DNA of 30,445 nt from CAIUPE01 sp046091665 (GTDB lineage Bacteria; Pseudomonadota; Alphaproteobacteria; Rhizobiales; Beijerinckiaceae): positions 1 to 30,445 of the forward strand of contig JBJTCD010000058.1 of the NCBI GenBank assembly GCA_046091665.1. The letters are read 5' to 3'. Of the stretch, positions 8,089-15,493 are shown piece by piece. Numbering within the stretch: the first letter of the stretch is position 1; each line of letters starts with the position of its first letter. The notes below the pieces were generated by a model. It ran no database searches. It was given only the letters and a program-made list of their open reading frames with translations, and was not told the DNA's origin. The position numbers were made by a program, and so were the translations under genes.

Positions 8089-9266
8089 GCGATTTATCTT
8101 TAAAGCTTGAGAAATCAGATCGCTCTCTCCTGCAGCGCCTTTTTGAGGCACCTGCCATTGGTAAGATGTCGCTTACAAGTAAGCTTCTCTCTTACAGTGT
8201 GTTATGGTTCTGGGCGATCTTTGTGATCTTTCCTATCTATTGGGTCGTGATCACGGCGTTCAAAGATGCGGCCGCAGTTAATCAGGGTCCGTTTTATATT
8301 CCCTTTGTCGATTTTCAGCCTAATCTCAATGCTTGGCGCGTGCATTTGTCCGATCCCTATTGCGACGCTTATGCCATCGGCCGACAATTGATCTTGCTCG
8401 TCTACAACACCTTCGCCTTCATCGTGTCGCCAGCCGTCTCGTTGCAGGCGATGGAACCGCAGATTTGCAAGACCTATCTTGCTTTCACAAATTCGGTTGT
8501 AATTGGTGCGGCAGCCACAGTGCTCTGCGTCTCAATCGGCAGCATGGCTGCTTATGCGTTGGCGCGTGTTCAATATAAGCCGAAATTCGGTAACATTCTC
8601 GTTTTCGTTTTGCTCGCGCTCGGCACAATTGTCGCGACAAGCTATGCGGGCATTCCTTGGTATGTCAGCACGGCGGTCGGCCTTGTGTTGTTCTTCCTTC
8701 TTGCCCGCGCGCTTGGCAAAAGATTTACGAGCACTTTGGGCAATGGCGATATTCTCTTCTGGATTATCTCTCAGCGCATTCTGCCACCCATCGTCGTGAT
8801 CATCCCGATCTATATGATGTTCCAAGCGGTGGGGTTGCTCGATACGCATCTCGCGCTCGTTATCGTTTATGCGGTGGCCAATCTGCCGATTGTTGTTTGG
8901 CTTATGCATGATTTCTTCGTGGGCTTGCCGATTGAACTTGAAGAATCGGCGCAGCTTGATGGCGCGAGCCGCTTCGGCATTTTCTGGGACATCGTGTTGC
9001 CGCTGACGCGCCCGGGCCTCGCCGCAACAACATTGCTGACTTTGATCTTGAACTGGAACGAATATCTCTTCGCTGTTTTTCTCTCGACATCGAAATCGCA
9101 GACGATGCCGATCATGGTTGCGGCGAAAAATGCGGGTGAAAAAGGTATTCTCTGGTGGGAGATGTGCGCCATCATCGTGATCATGATCATTCCGGTGATT
9201 TTGATGGCGATTCTTTTGCAACGTTTCATCGCGCGAGGCGTGTTGCTCGGCGCGGTCAAAGGTTAA
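8085..9266 (+). CDS. sugar ABC transporter permease (MalG-like, enlarged)
   Basis: A 393-residue inner-membrane permease. ATG 8085 overlaps the preceding stop (ATGA), which decides the start over the upstream in-frame TTG. The first helix VLWFWAIFVIFPIYWVVITAF is followed by the MalG-like FYIPFVDFQPNLNAW. The coupling loop EESAQLDGASRFGIF then IVLPL lies around residues 286-307, and the end RFIARGVLLGAVKG is typical of the class. Two insertions set it apart: a periplasmic stretch of about 40 residues containing cysteines (DPYC, PQIC) after the first helix, and an additional pair of hydrophobic segments about residues 168-206 in the middle. Canonical MalG proteins have 270-300 residues. It works with the upstream permease and the ATPase 24 nt downstream. 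Confidence 0.9.
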   Translation: MSDLSLKLEKSDRSLLQRLFEAPAIGKMSLTSKLLSYSVLWFWAIFVIFPIYWVVITAFKDAAAVNQGPFYIPFVDFQPNLNAWRVHLSDPYCDAYAIGRQLILLVYNTFAFIVSPAVSLQAMEPQICKTYLAFTNSVVIGAAATVLCVSIGSMAAYALARVQYKPKFGNILVFVLLALGTIVATSYAGIPWYVSTAVGLVLFFLLARALGKRFTSTLGNGDILFWIISQRILPPIVVIIPIYMMFQAVGLLDTHLALVIVYAVANLPIVVWLMHDFFVGLPIELEESAQLDGASRFGIFWDIVLPLTRPGLAATTLLTLILNWNEYLFAVFLSTSKSQTMPIMVAAKNAGEKGILWWEMCAIIVIMIIPVILMAILLQRFIARGVLLGAVKG

Positions 9267-9290
9267 GAAATAAGGATAAGGGATCTCACA

Positions 9291-10358
9291 ATGGCTTCCA
9301 CATCGGGTGTGCCCGTCAAATTTGACAAGATCGCAAAATCCTTCGGCGCGGTGCGCGTTCTGGAAGAATTGTCACTCGATGTTCAACCGGGTGAGTTTCT
9401 GGTTCTGCTCGGCGCATCGGGTTCGGGTAAAACAACCGCATTGCGGATTCTCGCCGGACTTGAGACCGCAAGCTCGGGCCGGATCACGATTGGCGGCAAT
9501 GATGTGACGGACGTCTTGCCGAAATACCGCGACGTCTCGATGGTGTTCCAATCTTACGCGCTTTATCCGCACAAGACGGTGGCTGAGAATATCGGCTTTC
9601 CTCTGAAAGTGCGTAAAGTGCCGCAGGCTGAACAGGATAAAGCCATTCGCGAAGCTGCGGCGCAGGTGCAGATCGATCAATTGCTTGATCGCTACCCGCG
9701 CCAATTGTCGGGCGGTCAAAGGCAACGTGTGGCGCTCGCGCGCGCCATGATCCGTCGTCCGTCCGTGTTCTTGATGGACGAACCGCTCTCCAATCTCGAT
9801 GCGAAATTGCGCGGCCATATGCGCGCTGAATTGAAGCATATGCAGTCGGAACTCGGCATCACAACGATCTATGTGACGCATGACCAGATCGAAGCGATGA
9901 CGCTCGCGCATCGCGTTGCCATTCTTGAAAAAGGTGTGCTGCAACAACTTGATACACCGGCGAAGATTTATAATGATCCGGTCAATCTTTTCGTCGCACA
10001 ATTTATCGGCTCGCCGCCGATGAATGTCGTGCATGGCACGCTTGAGGCAACGACTTTCAAGACGCGAAGCGGCTCTGTGGATGTGCCGGTCGGTGGCCGG
10101 ATCGAGAAAGCCATTCTCGGCGTTCGCCCGGAAGATTGCACCATTGTTTCGCCAGACTCGGCGCAATTAAAAGCCGAGATCTATACGATCGAACTCATTG
10201 GCGATCATACGCTTGTGACGGTGAAAACGGGCGATGATTACATCACGGTAAAAGCACCGAAAGATTTCTCCGGCAAGACCGGCAGCCTCATCGGTGTGAG
10301 CTTCAGCAAAGAGCGCATGTTCGTCTTTGATAAGGATACTGGCGCCCGCATTCGTTGA
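9291..10358 (+). CDS. sugar ABC transporter ATP-binding protein (UgpC/MalK/MsmX type)
   Basis: A 355-residue cytoplasmic ATPase that energises the CUT1 permease pair. Nucleotide-binding motifs are complete and in order: Walker A GASGSGKTT (residues 39-47), Q-loop VFQSYALYPHKTVAEN, signature LSGGQRQRVALARAM (about 136-150), Walker B VFLMDEPLSNLD with catalytic Glu, and the switch His in YVTHDQIEA. A C-terminal TOBE/OB domain follows from about residue 235 (PPMNVVHGTL, ILGVRPED, GDHTLVTV). Length is normal (350-370). The gene follows the permeases by 24 nt in the same operon. Some MalK-type ATPases serve several transporters, so it could also support the orphan permease at 1797-2690. Confidence 0.95.
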   Translation: MASTSGVPVKFDKIAKSFGAVRVLEELSLDVQPGEFLVLLGASGSGKTTALRILAGLETASSGRITIGGNDVTDVLPKYRDVSMVFQSYALYPHKTVAENIGFPLKVRKVPQAEQDKAIREAAAQVQIDQLLDRYPRQLSGGQRQRVALARAMIRRPSVFLMDEPLSNLDAKLRGHMRAELKHMQSELGITTIYVTHDQIEAMTLAHRVAILEKGVLQQLDTPAKIYNDPVNLFVAQFIGSPPMNVVHGTLEATTFKTRSGSVDVPVGGRIEKAILGVRPEDCTIVSPDSAQLKAEIYTIELIGDHTLVTVKTGDDYITVKAPKDFSGKTGSLIGVSFSKERMFVFDKDTGARIR

Positions 10359-10435
10359 TTGTGAATTAGTCCCTATATGCGATAAGATCAGGGTCATGAC
10401 AGGGTCGTGAACCTTTTCATTTAAGCGGAATTATT
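10359..10435 (+). repeat. short intergenic region with an 11-nt tandem repeat
   Basis: Between the ATPase and second isomerase genes, CAGGGTCATGA (10389-10399) is followed directly by CAGGGTCGTGA (10400-10410), ten of eleven bases identical. It could be a direct-repeat regulator site that gives the downstream metabolic genes their own control. No terminator-like hairpin is apparent here. Confidence 0.4.
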
Positions 10436-11056
10436 ATGTATCAGGACCCAAGCGCTCATCACATCAATTCCGCAACCGGTGCGATGAGTGATGCAGGCGG
10501 GCTTTACATCAAGCGCTTGCGTGACCTCGAAGGCCTTTATCTCGACACGGCCGCTTTCCAATCGGCGCTTGCCACTTCGGCAGACATAATCGTTTACACG
10601 GTGCATGAGCAACGGCCCACGCAAAAAATTGGCGATCTCATTTTCGGCACGACGATGATGGAGCCCGGCCGCATCGGCGACGAATTTTATATGACGCGTG
10701 GTCATATTCACGCCTGCGCCAACCGGCCCGAAGTCTATTATGGCGAGAGTGGCGAAGGTTTGATGCTGCTCGAAACACCGGAAGGTGACGTCCGCATTTT
10801 GGAAGTCAAACCGCGCGTCGCGGTCTATGTGCCGCCCTTCTGGATTCACCGCTCGGTTAATACGGGCGCAACGCCTTTGGTGATGAGTTTCTTTTACCCA
10901 AGCGATTCCGGTCAGGATTATAACATCATCGCGAAATCGGGCGGCATGGCGGTGCGCATTATGGCGCGTGGAACCGGATGGGAGGCGGTGAAAAATCCGA
11001 CTTACACACCGCGCAGCGCAAGCGATATTGCCGCCGTCCACGCATCGGCCAATTGA
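10436..11056 (+). CDS. cupin-type phosphoglucose isomerase (second paralogue)
   Basis: A 206-residue cupin isomerase related to the one at 253-834. It shares DEFYMTRGHIH (residues 82-92), the metal ligands His90, His92, Glu99 and His138 (WIHRS), and the N-terminal pattern with GLYIKRLRDLEGLYLD. It differs in details, such as EPGRIG in place of FPGHVG before the metal motif, so the two may act on different sugar phosphates. Expected role: aldose/ketose interconversion of a hexose-6-phosphate in the cytoplasm. AGCGGA lies about 7 nt before ATG 10436. It opens the metabolic half of the operon behind the CUT1 transporter; with the ROK kinase and 3-epimerase further on it could complete a route to glucose-6-phosphate. 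Confidence 0.83.
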   Translation: MYQDPSAHHINSATGAMSDAGGLYIKRLRDLEGLYLDTAAFQSALATSADIIVYTVHEQRPTQKIGDLIFGTTMMEPGRIGDEFYMTRGHIHACANRPEVYYGESGEGLMLLETPEGDVRILEVKPRVAVYVPPFWIHRSVNTGATPLVMSFFYPSDSGQDYNIIAKSGGMAVRIMARGTGWEAVKNPTYTPRSASDIAAVHASAN

Positions 11057-11070
11057 AAAGTTGAGTGCAG

Positions 11071-12030
11071 ATGAACCTCATTCCGGCGACACAACCAACG
11101 CTCTATTTCATCGGCGTAACCACAGCGAGTTCGATGATCATGAATGTGTTTCCGAAATGGGCAGAATTTCTTGGGATTCATGATGCCGTTATAAAAGGCA
11201 TTGATCTCAAACTGCATGATGAGCCCGCGCGCTATCGTGAAGTGGTGAATTTCATAAAACATGATCCTTTGTCGCGTGGAGCGCTTGTGACAACGCATAA
11301 GCTTGATCTCTTTCATGCGGCATCCGACATGTTCGATGAGATCGATTTTTATGCAAAGCTCATGGGCGAGACGAGTTGCATATCAAAGCGTGCTGACAAA
11401 CTCATCTGTCATGCGAAAGATCCGATCTCATCGGGGCTCACGATTGACGGGTTTTTGCCCAATAACCATTTCAACACAACAAAGGCCGATGCATTTATCA
11501 TCGGTGCGGGCGGTTCGGCGATTGCGATCAGCTGGCATTTGATGACGGTATTAGAAGAACAAGAGCGCCCTCGAAATCTCTTCGTCGCTGATCGTGATCC
11601 CGCGCGGCTTCATCATATTCGTGAAATCCATTCCAAGGCCAAAACAACAGTTCCGATCACCTATCATCTTGTTGATCGCGCAGAAGACAATGATGCGCTC
11701 ATTGCAGAGCTCGCGGCGGGCTCTTTGATCGTCAATGCCACGGGCCTAGGCAAGGATGCGCCCGGTTCGCCGATCACGGATCATGCGTTCTTTCCGGAGG
11801 GTGCGATCATCTGGGAATTGAATTATCGCGGCGATCTTGTATTTCTCGATCGGGCCAAAGCGCAACACACTGCACGTCATCTGCAAATCAAAGACGGCTG
11901 GAATTATTTCATTCATGGCTGGACACAGGTCATTGGTGAGGTGTTTGATGTCGCTATTCCCACCGAAGGCCCCATCTTTGATGAGATCTCAAAACTTGCA
12001 GGGCAAACCTCCAGTGCGAGATTGAAATGA
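11071..12030 (+). CDS. shikimate dehydrogenase-fold protein of unknown substrate
   Basis: A 319-residue protein with the two-domain AroE fold, here among sugar genes rather than aromatic biosynthesis. The catalytic lysine and aspartate pair appears conserved: LVTTHK (Lys77) and LTIDGF (Asp126). The NAD(P)-binding loop is IIGAGGSA (143-150), with NATGLG and ELNYRG later as in the family. The N-terminal substrate segment reads GVTTASSMIM, which departs from the PIxHSxSP pattern of true shikimate dehydrogenases, and the protein is longer than AroE (about 270-290). It is therefore probably an NAD(P)-dependent dehydrogenase of a different polyol or cyclic hydroxy compound. GTG 11065 is an alternative start. 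I cannot name the substrate. Confidence 0.72.
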   Translation: MNLIPATQPTLYFIGVTTASSMIMNVFPKWAEFLGIHDAVIKGIDLKLHDEPARYREVVNFIKHDPLSRGALVTTHKLDLFHAASDMFDEIDFYAKLMGETSCISKRADKLICHAKDPISSGLTIDGFLPNNHFNTTKADAFIIGAGGSAIAISWHLMTVLEEQERPRNLFVADRDPARLHHIREIHSKAKTTVPITYHLVDRAEDNDALIAELAAGSLIVNATGLGKDAPGSPITDHAFFPEGAIIWELNYRGDLVFLDRAKAQHTARHLQIKDGWNYFIHGWTQVIGEVFDVAIPTEGPIFDEISKLAGQTSSARLK

Positions 12031-12066
12031 TAAAGAGTATTCATTCATGATTTTGGAATTGGTACG

Positions 12067-13143
12067 ATGAGCGGCAAAGAAACGAAAAGGCTCAAAATCG
12101 GTGTGCTCGGATGTGGGCAAATTGCGCAGGCCGCGCATTTTGAGAGCTGCACGAAAGCGCGCAATGCAGAGCTTTATGCCATTTGTGATCTAGCCGATGA
12201 TTTACGCGCGCGCATGGCCGCAGCGCATGCGCCGCAAAAATCCTACGCCGATTATGACGCGATGCTTGCCGACCCGAATGTCGAAGCCGTGATCATTGCA
12301 ACCGCCGATCAATGGCATGTGTCCATGTCCGTGCGTGCTTTGGAGGCGGGTAAACATGTTTTATGCGAAAAGCCGATTGCCACGTCGATTGATGAAGTGC
12401 TCGCCCTCGAAGAGGCGGTTAAAAAATCAGGTAAAATTTTACAGATCGGCCATATGAAACGGTTCGATGAAGGTTTGATGGCGGCAAAGCATTTCATTGA
12501 TACGGACATGGGCAATCTTATTGCCTTGAAAGCATGGTATTGTGACTCGACCCATCGCTACGCGATGACCGATGCGGTGCAGCCTTTGATCGTGACAAGT
12601 GCTCATGCAAAGAAACCGGCAGGCAATCCGAAAGCGGATTTGAAACGCTATTATATGCTCGCGCATGGCAGTCATCTTGTCGATACAGCGCGCTATTTTG
12701 CGGGTGATCTTGTTTCTGTCACTGCAAAACTTTCCGATCAACGCGGCATGTATTGCTGGTTTGTTGATGTTGAATTCGCCAATGGCGCTTTGGGTCATCT
12801 CGATCTTACTGTGGCCGTGCGTATGGATTGGCATGAAGGCTTCCAGATTTATGGCCAACAGGGCAGTGTGATCGGCAAGACCTATAATCCCTGGTATTAT
12901 AAATCGAGCGATATTGAAATCTTCCGCGAGAAAGATGCGGGCAGTTTTCGTCCTCTCGGGGCTGACGGCCATTTCTATCGCCGCCAAGTCGAAGCTTTTG
13001 CCGATACGATTTTGAATGACGCACCCATGCGTGGCGCAGATATAAATGATGGGATTGCCTCAGTGCGGGCGATGATCGCGGTTGCGCGCTCCGTTGAGAC
13101 GGGCAAGACCGTGCGTCTCGATTCTGTTACAGGCGCGCTTTGA
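12067..13143 (+). CDS. Gfo/Idh/MocA-family oxidoreductase
   Basis: A 358-residue NAD(P)-dependent oxidoreductase. The Rossmann loop GVLGCGQIAQ is at residues 12-21, and the catalytic-lysine motif CEKPIATS is near residue 100. The C-terminal alpha/beta domain carries the HGSHLVDTARYF stretch with a conserved His. Enzymes of this family oxidise or reduce sugars, inositols, glycosides or sugar amines at one carbon. The stop codon shares bases with the start of the next gene (TGATG), so the two are coupled. Next to a TIM-barrel isomerase-like protein it recalls pairs that make and process 3-keto-glycosides or inositol derivatives; that role is inference. Confidence 0.88.
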   Translation: MSGKETKRLKIGVLGCGQIAQAAHFESCTKARNAELYAICDLADDLRARMAAAHAPQKSYADYDAMLADPNVEAVIIATADQWHVSMSVRALEAGKHVLCEKPIATSIDEVLALEEAVKKSGKILQIGHMKRFDEGLMAAKHFIDTDMGNLIALKAWYCDSTHRYAMTDAVQPLIVTSAHAKKPAGNPKADLKRYYMLAHGSHLVDTARYFAGDLVSVTAKLSDQRGMYCWFVDVEFANGALGHLDLTVAVRMDWHEGFQIYGQQGSVIGKTYNPWYYKSSDIEIFREKDAGSFRPLGADGHFYRRQVEAFADTILNDAPMRGADINDGIASVRAMIAVARSVETGKTVRLDSVTGAL

Positions 13144-13982
13144 TGCAGCTCGGTATTTTTGCCAAAACATTTTCAGGTACAACGCCTGATCATGTTTTGT
13201 CATCCGTTGCAAAAGCCGGCTTTCATGCTGCGCATTATAATTGGGCGTGTTCAGGAATTGCTTCAATGCCCGACGAGATTCCGGCGGGTTATGCTGAAGA
13301 GGTCACGAAGGCTGCGGTGAACCATCAGATCAAAATTGTCGGACTCTCGGCAACATGGAATATGGCGCATCCGGATCCGTCTGTTCGTCAACAGGGTCTC
13401 AGACGCCTTGAGGCGATGGCTTCAAAAGCGTCAACGCTTGGCACGAAACTCATTACACTCTGCACCGGCACGCGCGATGCGGATGATCAATGGCGTTATC
13501 ATCCTGATAATCAATCGGCTGATGCCTGGCGTGATATGATCGCCTCCATGCGTGATGCGGCTTTGATTGCAGAGCGGCATGATCTCTTGCTCGGAATTGA
13601 ACCTGAGCTCGCCAATATCGTCAACACGATTGACGCTACAGAACGGCTCTTCTCTGAAATCGGTGCGCCACGATTAAAGCTCATTCTTGATCCGGCGAAT
13701 TTGTTTGAATACGCTTCGCAAAGCGAAGTGAAAGGTCTTGTTGAACGTGCGATTTCAAAGCTTGGCTCGCACCTCGCTATGGCGCATGCGAAAGATCGTA
13801 ATGCACAAAGTGAATTTGTGGCTGCCGGAAACGGAATTGTCGATTTCGATCACTTTATCAGAAGCTTGAAAGAGACAGAGTTTGATGGCCCACTTGTTAC
13901 GCATGGCCTGACTTCAGAGGAAGCGCCGGAGGTCGGTAATTTCCTGCGTGACATTCTTCTTAAACACGGATGTCTGACATGA
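13143..13982 (+). CDS. sugar phosphate isomerase/epimerase-like TIM-barrel protein
   Basis: A 279-residue protein of the xylose-isomerase-like TIM-barrel (AP endonuclease 2) superfamily. Likely metal ligands sit in the usual strand ends: Glu in LLGIEPEL, Asp in LILDPANLF and His in MAHAKDR. The start ATG overlaps the stop of the oxidoreductase gene by one base. Family members isomerise or epimerise sugars, dehydrate inosose, or cleave 3-keto-glycosides. The partnership with the Gfo/Idh/MocA gene upstream and a hydrolase downstream suggests that it acts on an oxidised sugar or glycoside. The exact reaction cannot be read from the sequence. Confidence 0.82.
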   Translation: MQLGIFAKTFSGTTPDHVLSSVAKAGFHAAHYNWACSGIASMPDEIPAGYAEEVTKAAVNHQIKIVGLSATWNMAHPDPSVRQQGLRRLEAMASKASTLGTKLITLCTGTRDADDQWRYHPDNQSADAWRDMIASMRDAALIAERHDLLLGIEPELANIVNTIDATERLFSEIGAPRLKLILDPANLFEYASQSEVKGLVERAISKLGSHLAMAHAKDRNAQSEFVAAGNGIVDFDHFIRSLKETEFDGPLVTHGLTSEEAPEVGNFLRDILLKHGCLT

Positions 13983-14806
13983 CATCACGCGTCTTCATTA
14001 CGTCCGATGGGGTAAAACTCGCGCTGCATGAGCGTGGCGACGGTGAGACTCCTTTCTTCTTCCAGCATGGACTTTGTGGCGCAGTGGTGCAGCCCGCTGA
14101 AGTGACGCCTGAATTAAATCATCTTCGTTTGCTCACGCTCGAATGCCGTGGTCATGGACAATCTGAAGCAGGCGATTCCACAAAATTTTCAATCGAGCAA
14201 TTCGCCGATGATGTCGCCGAGGCGATTTCTGAACTTGGTCGTCCTGTCATCTTAGGCGGCATCTCGATGGGTGCGGCGATTTCCTTACGCCTTGCCATCA
14301 AACGGCCTGAGCTTATATGCGCTTTGGTCCTCGCGCGTCCGGCATGGGTTACTGAGAGTGCGCCGGAAAACATGAAGCCGAACGCGCTTGTTGGTGCGCT
14401 GCTCTCGAAAATGAGCGTAAGAGACGCTGAAGCGCACTTTCTCAATTCTTCAATCGCGCGGCACCTTGAAGCGGAAGCGCTTGACAATCTTCAATCCCTA
14501 AAAGGTTTTTTTCATCGCGCGCCGCAGCCCATTACCGCAGCACTTTTATCACGCATTTCAGCGGATGGTCCCGGCGTTGATCGCATGCAACTCACAAAAA
14601 TCTCAGTGCCCACGCTTGTCATAGGGCATGAGGAGGATCTTATTCATCCTCTGTCTTATGCAAAAGACTTGGCAAATTTCATTCCGAATTCCGAACTCGT
14701 CCTCATCACATCAAAGGCTCGTGATAAGGCGCGCTATGTCTTGGATTTCCAAAATGCTCTGTCACGATTTTTAACGAAGGTGTCTCATGCCGAAGCCTCA
14801 CCCTGA
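13979..14806 (+). CDS. alpha/beta hydrolase with apparently incomplete catalytic triad
   Basis: A 275-residue alpha/beta-hydrolase-fold protein. The oxyanion segment QHGLCG is at 29-34, the nucleophile elbow GGISMG places Ser96, and GHEEDLIHP places the acid at Asp220. The histidine normally found about 25-30 residues later in a GH motif is missing: the aligned stretch reads SKARDKARY (245-253). The only later His is His270, near the very C-terminus. ATG 13979 overlaps the previous stop (ATGA) with GGA 8 nt upstream; ATG 13970 is an alternative. In context it could be a sugar lactonase or ester hydrolase, or a non-hydrolytic relative. Its 3' end overlaps the next gene by 20 nt. Confidence 0.82.
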   Translation: MTSRVFITSDGVKLALHERGDGETPFFFQHGLCGAVVQPAEVTPELNHLRLLTLECRGHGQSEAGDSTKFSIEQFADDVAEAISELGRPVILGGISMGAAISLRLAIKRPELICALVLARPAWVTESAPENMKPNALVGALLSKMSVRDAEAHFLNSSIARHLEAEALDNLQSLKGFFHRAPQPITAALLSRISADGPGVDRMQLTKISVPTLVIGHEEDLIHPLSYAKDLANFIPNSELVLITSKARDKARYVLDFQNALSRFLTKVSHAEASP

Positions 14807-15479
14807 TTGGTTTTTGAATTTGCCGAAAGACCGGTTGATCGCCGAATTCTCGATGTGGTCAGCGGATTTAGTTCGTTTGGCGGATGATGCCGAGAAAATC
14901 GCTCCTTATGCGGATATCTTGCATATTGACGTTGCTGACGGAAATTTTGCACCGGCGCTTCTCTTCTTTCCTGATCTTGTCGCCCGCATGCGTCAGGTGA
15001 GCGCAACGCCGATTCACATTCATCTGATGATTGCCGACGAGGTTTTGCTTTCGCAGATTGATCAATTTGCAGAAGCCGGTGCCGATCTCATTTCAATTCA
15101 TTGCGAAAATGCGAATGCGGTATCAGCGCTTGATCATATCAAGACTCTGGGTATCAAAGCGGGGATGGTCTTGAAAGTGGATACGCCGGTCGCGCGCGTA
15201 AAATCATTTCTGCCGCAGCTTGATTTTGTCACTTTGCTCGGTACAGCCATTGGCGTGAAAGGGCAGGGGCTTGACCCTTCCGCAACAATACGCTTGCAAG
15301 AGGCGAAAGTATTGATCGCAGAAACGGGACGCCGCATTGTGCTTGCAGCGGATGGCGGCATTCGCGAAAACACCGTTCCTGATTTGCGCAAAGCGGGTGC
15401 AGAAACCGTTGTGCTCGGCTCGCTTGCTTTTGGCGCGCCAGATCTTGTGGCACGAATGGCATGGTTGAAAGCATTGTAA
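14787..15479 (+). CDS. ribulose-phosphate / allulose-phosphate 3-epimerase family protein
   Basis: A 230-residue TIM-barrel epimerase of the Rpe/AlsE family, which inverts C3 of a ketose phosphate using a bound divalent metal. Expected ligand and catalytic positions are seen: LHIDVADGNF (His46, Asp48), HIHLMI (His79), SIHCEN and the C-terminal LAADGGI with its Asp. The N-terminal SxxSADL-like serine segment reads EFSMWSADL. Length fits the family (about 220-230). It overlaps the hydrolase gene by 20 nt and precedes a ROK kinase by 14 nt. The kinase plus 3-epimerase pair resembles the D-allose route (AlsK, AlsE) more than a housekeeping pentose-phosphate enzyme; that is a context inference. 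Confidence 0.83.
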   Translation: MPKPHPDWFLNLPKDRLIAEFSMWSADLVRLADDAEKIAPYADILHIDVADGNFAPALLFFPDLVARMRQVSATPIHIHLMIADEVLLSQIDQFAEAGADLISIHCENANAVSALDHIKTLGIKAGMVLKVDTPVARVKSFLPQLDFVTLLGTAIGVKGQGLDPSATIRLQEAKVLIAETGRRIVLAADGGIRENTVPDLRKAGAETVVLGSLAFGAPDLVARMAWLKAL

Positions 15480-15493
15480 GAGACTGAGCGATT

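Noticed and set aside
8532..9221. Minus-strand open frame of 229 codons opposite the MalG-like permease
   Set aside because: Highly His/Arg/Asp-rich translation typical of antisense to membrane protein codons, with no recognisable domain.
9372..10166. Minus-strand open frame of 264 codons opposite the CUT1 ATPase
   Set aside because: Antisense shadow of a gene with complete ATPase motifs; no independent evidence of coding.
14787..15479. Housekeeping ribulose-phosphate 3-epimerase of the pentose phosphate pathway
   Set aside because: Catabolic operon context, overlap with a hydrolase gene and a following ROK kinase favour a specialised epimerase, though sequence alone does not exclude Rpe.
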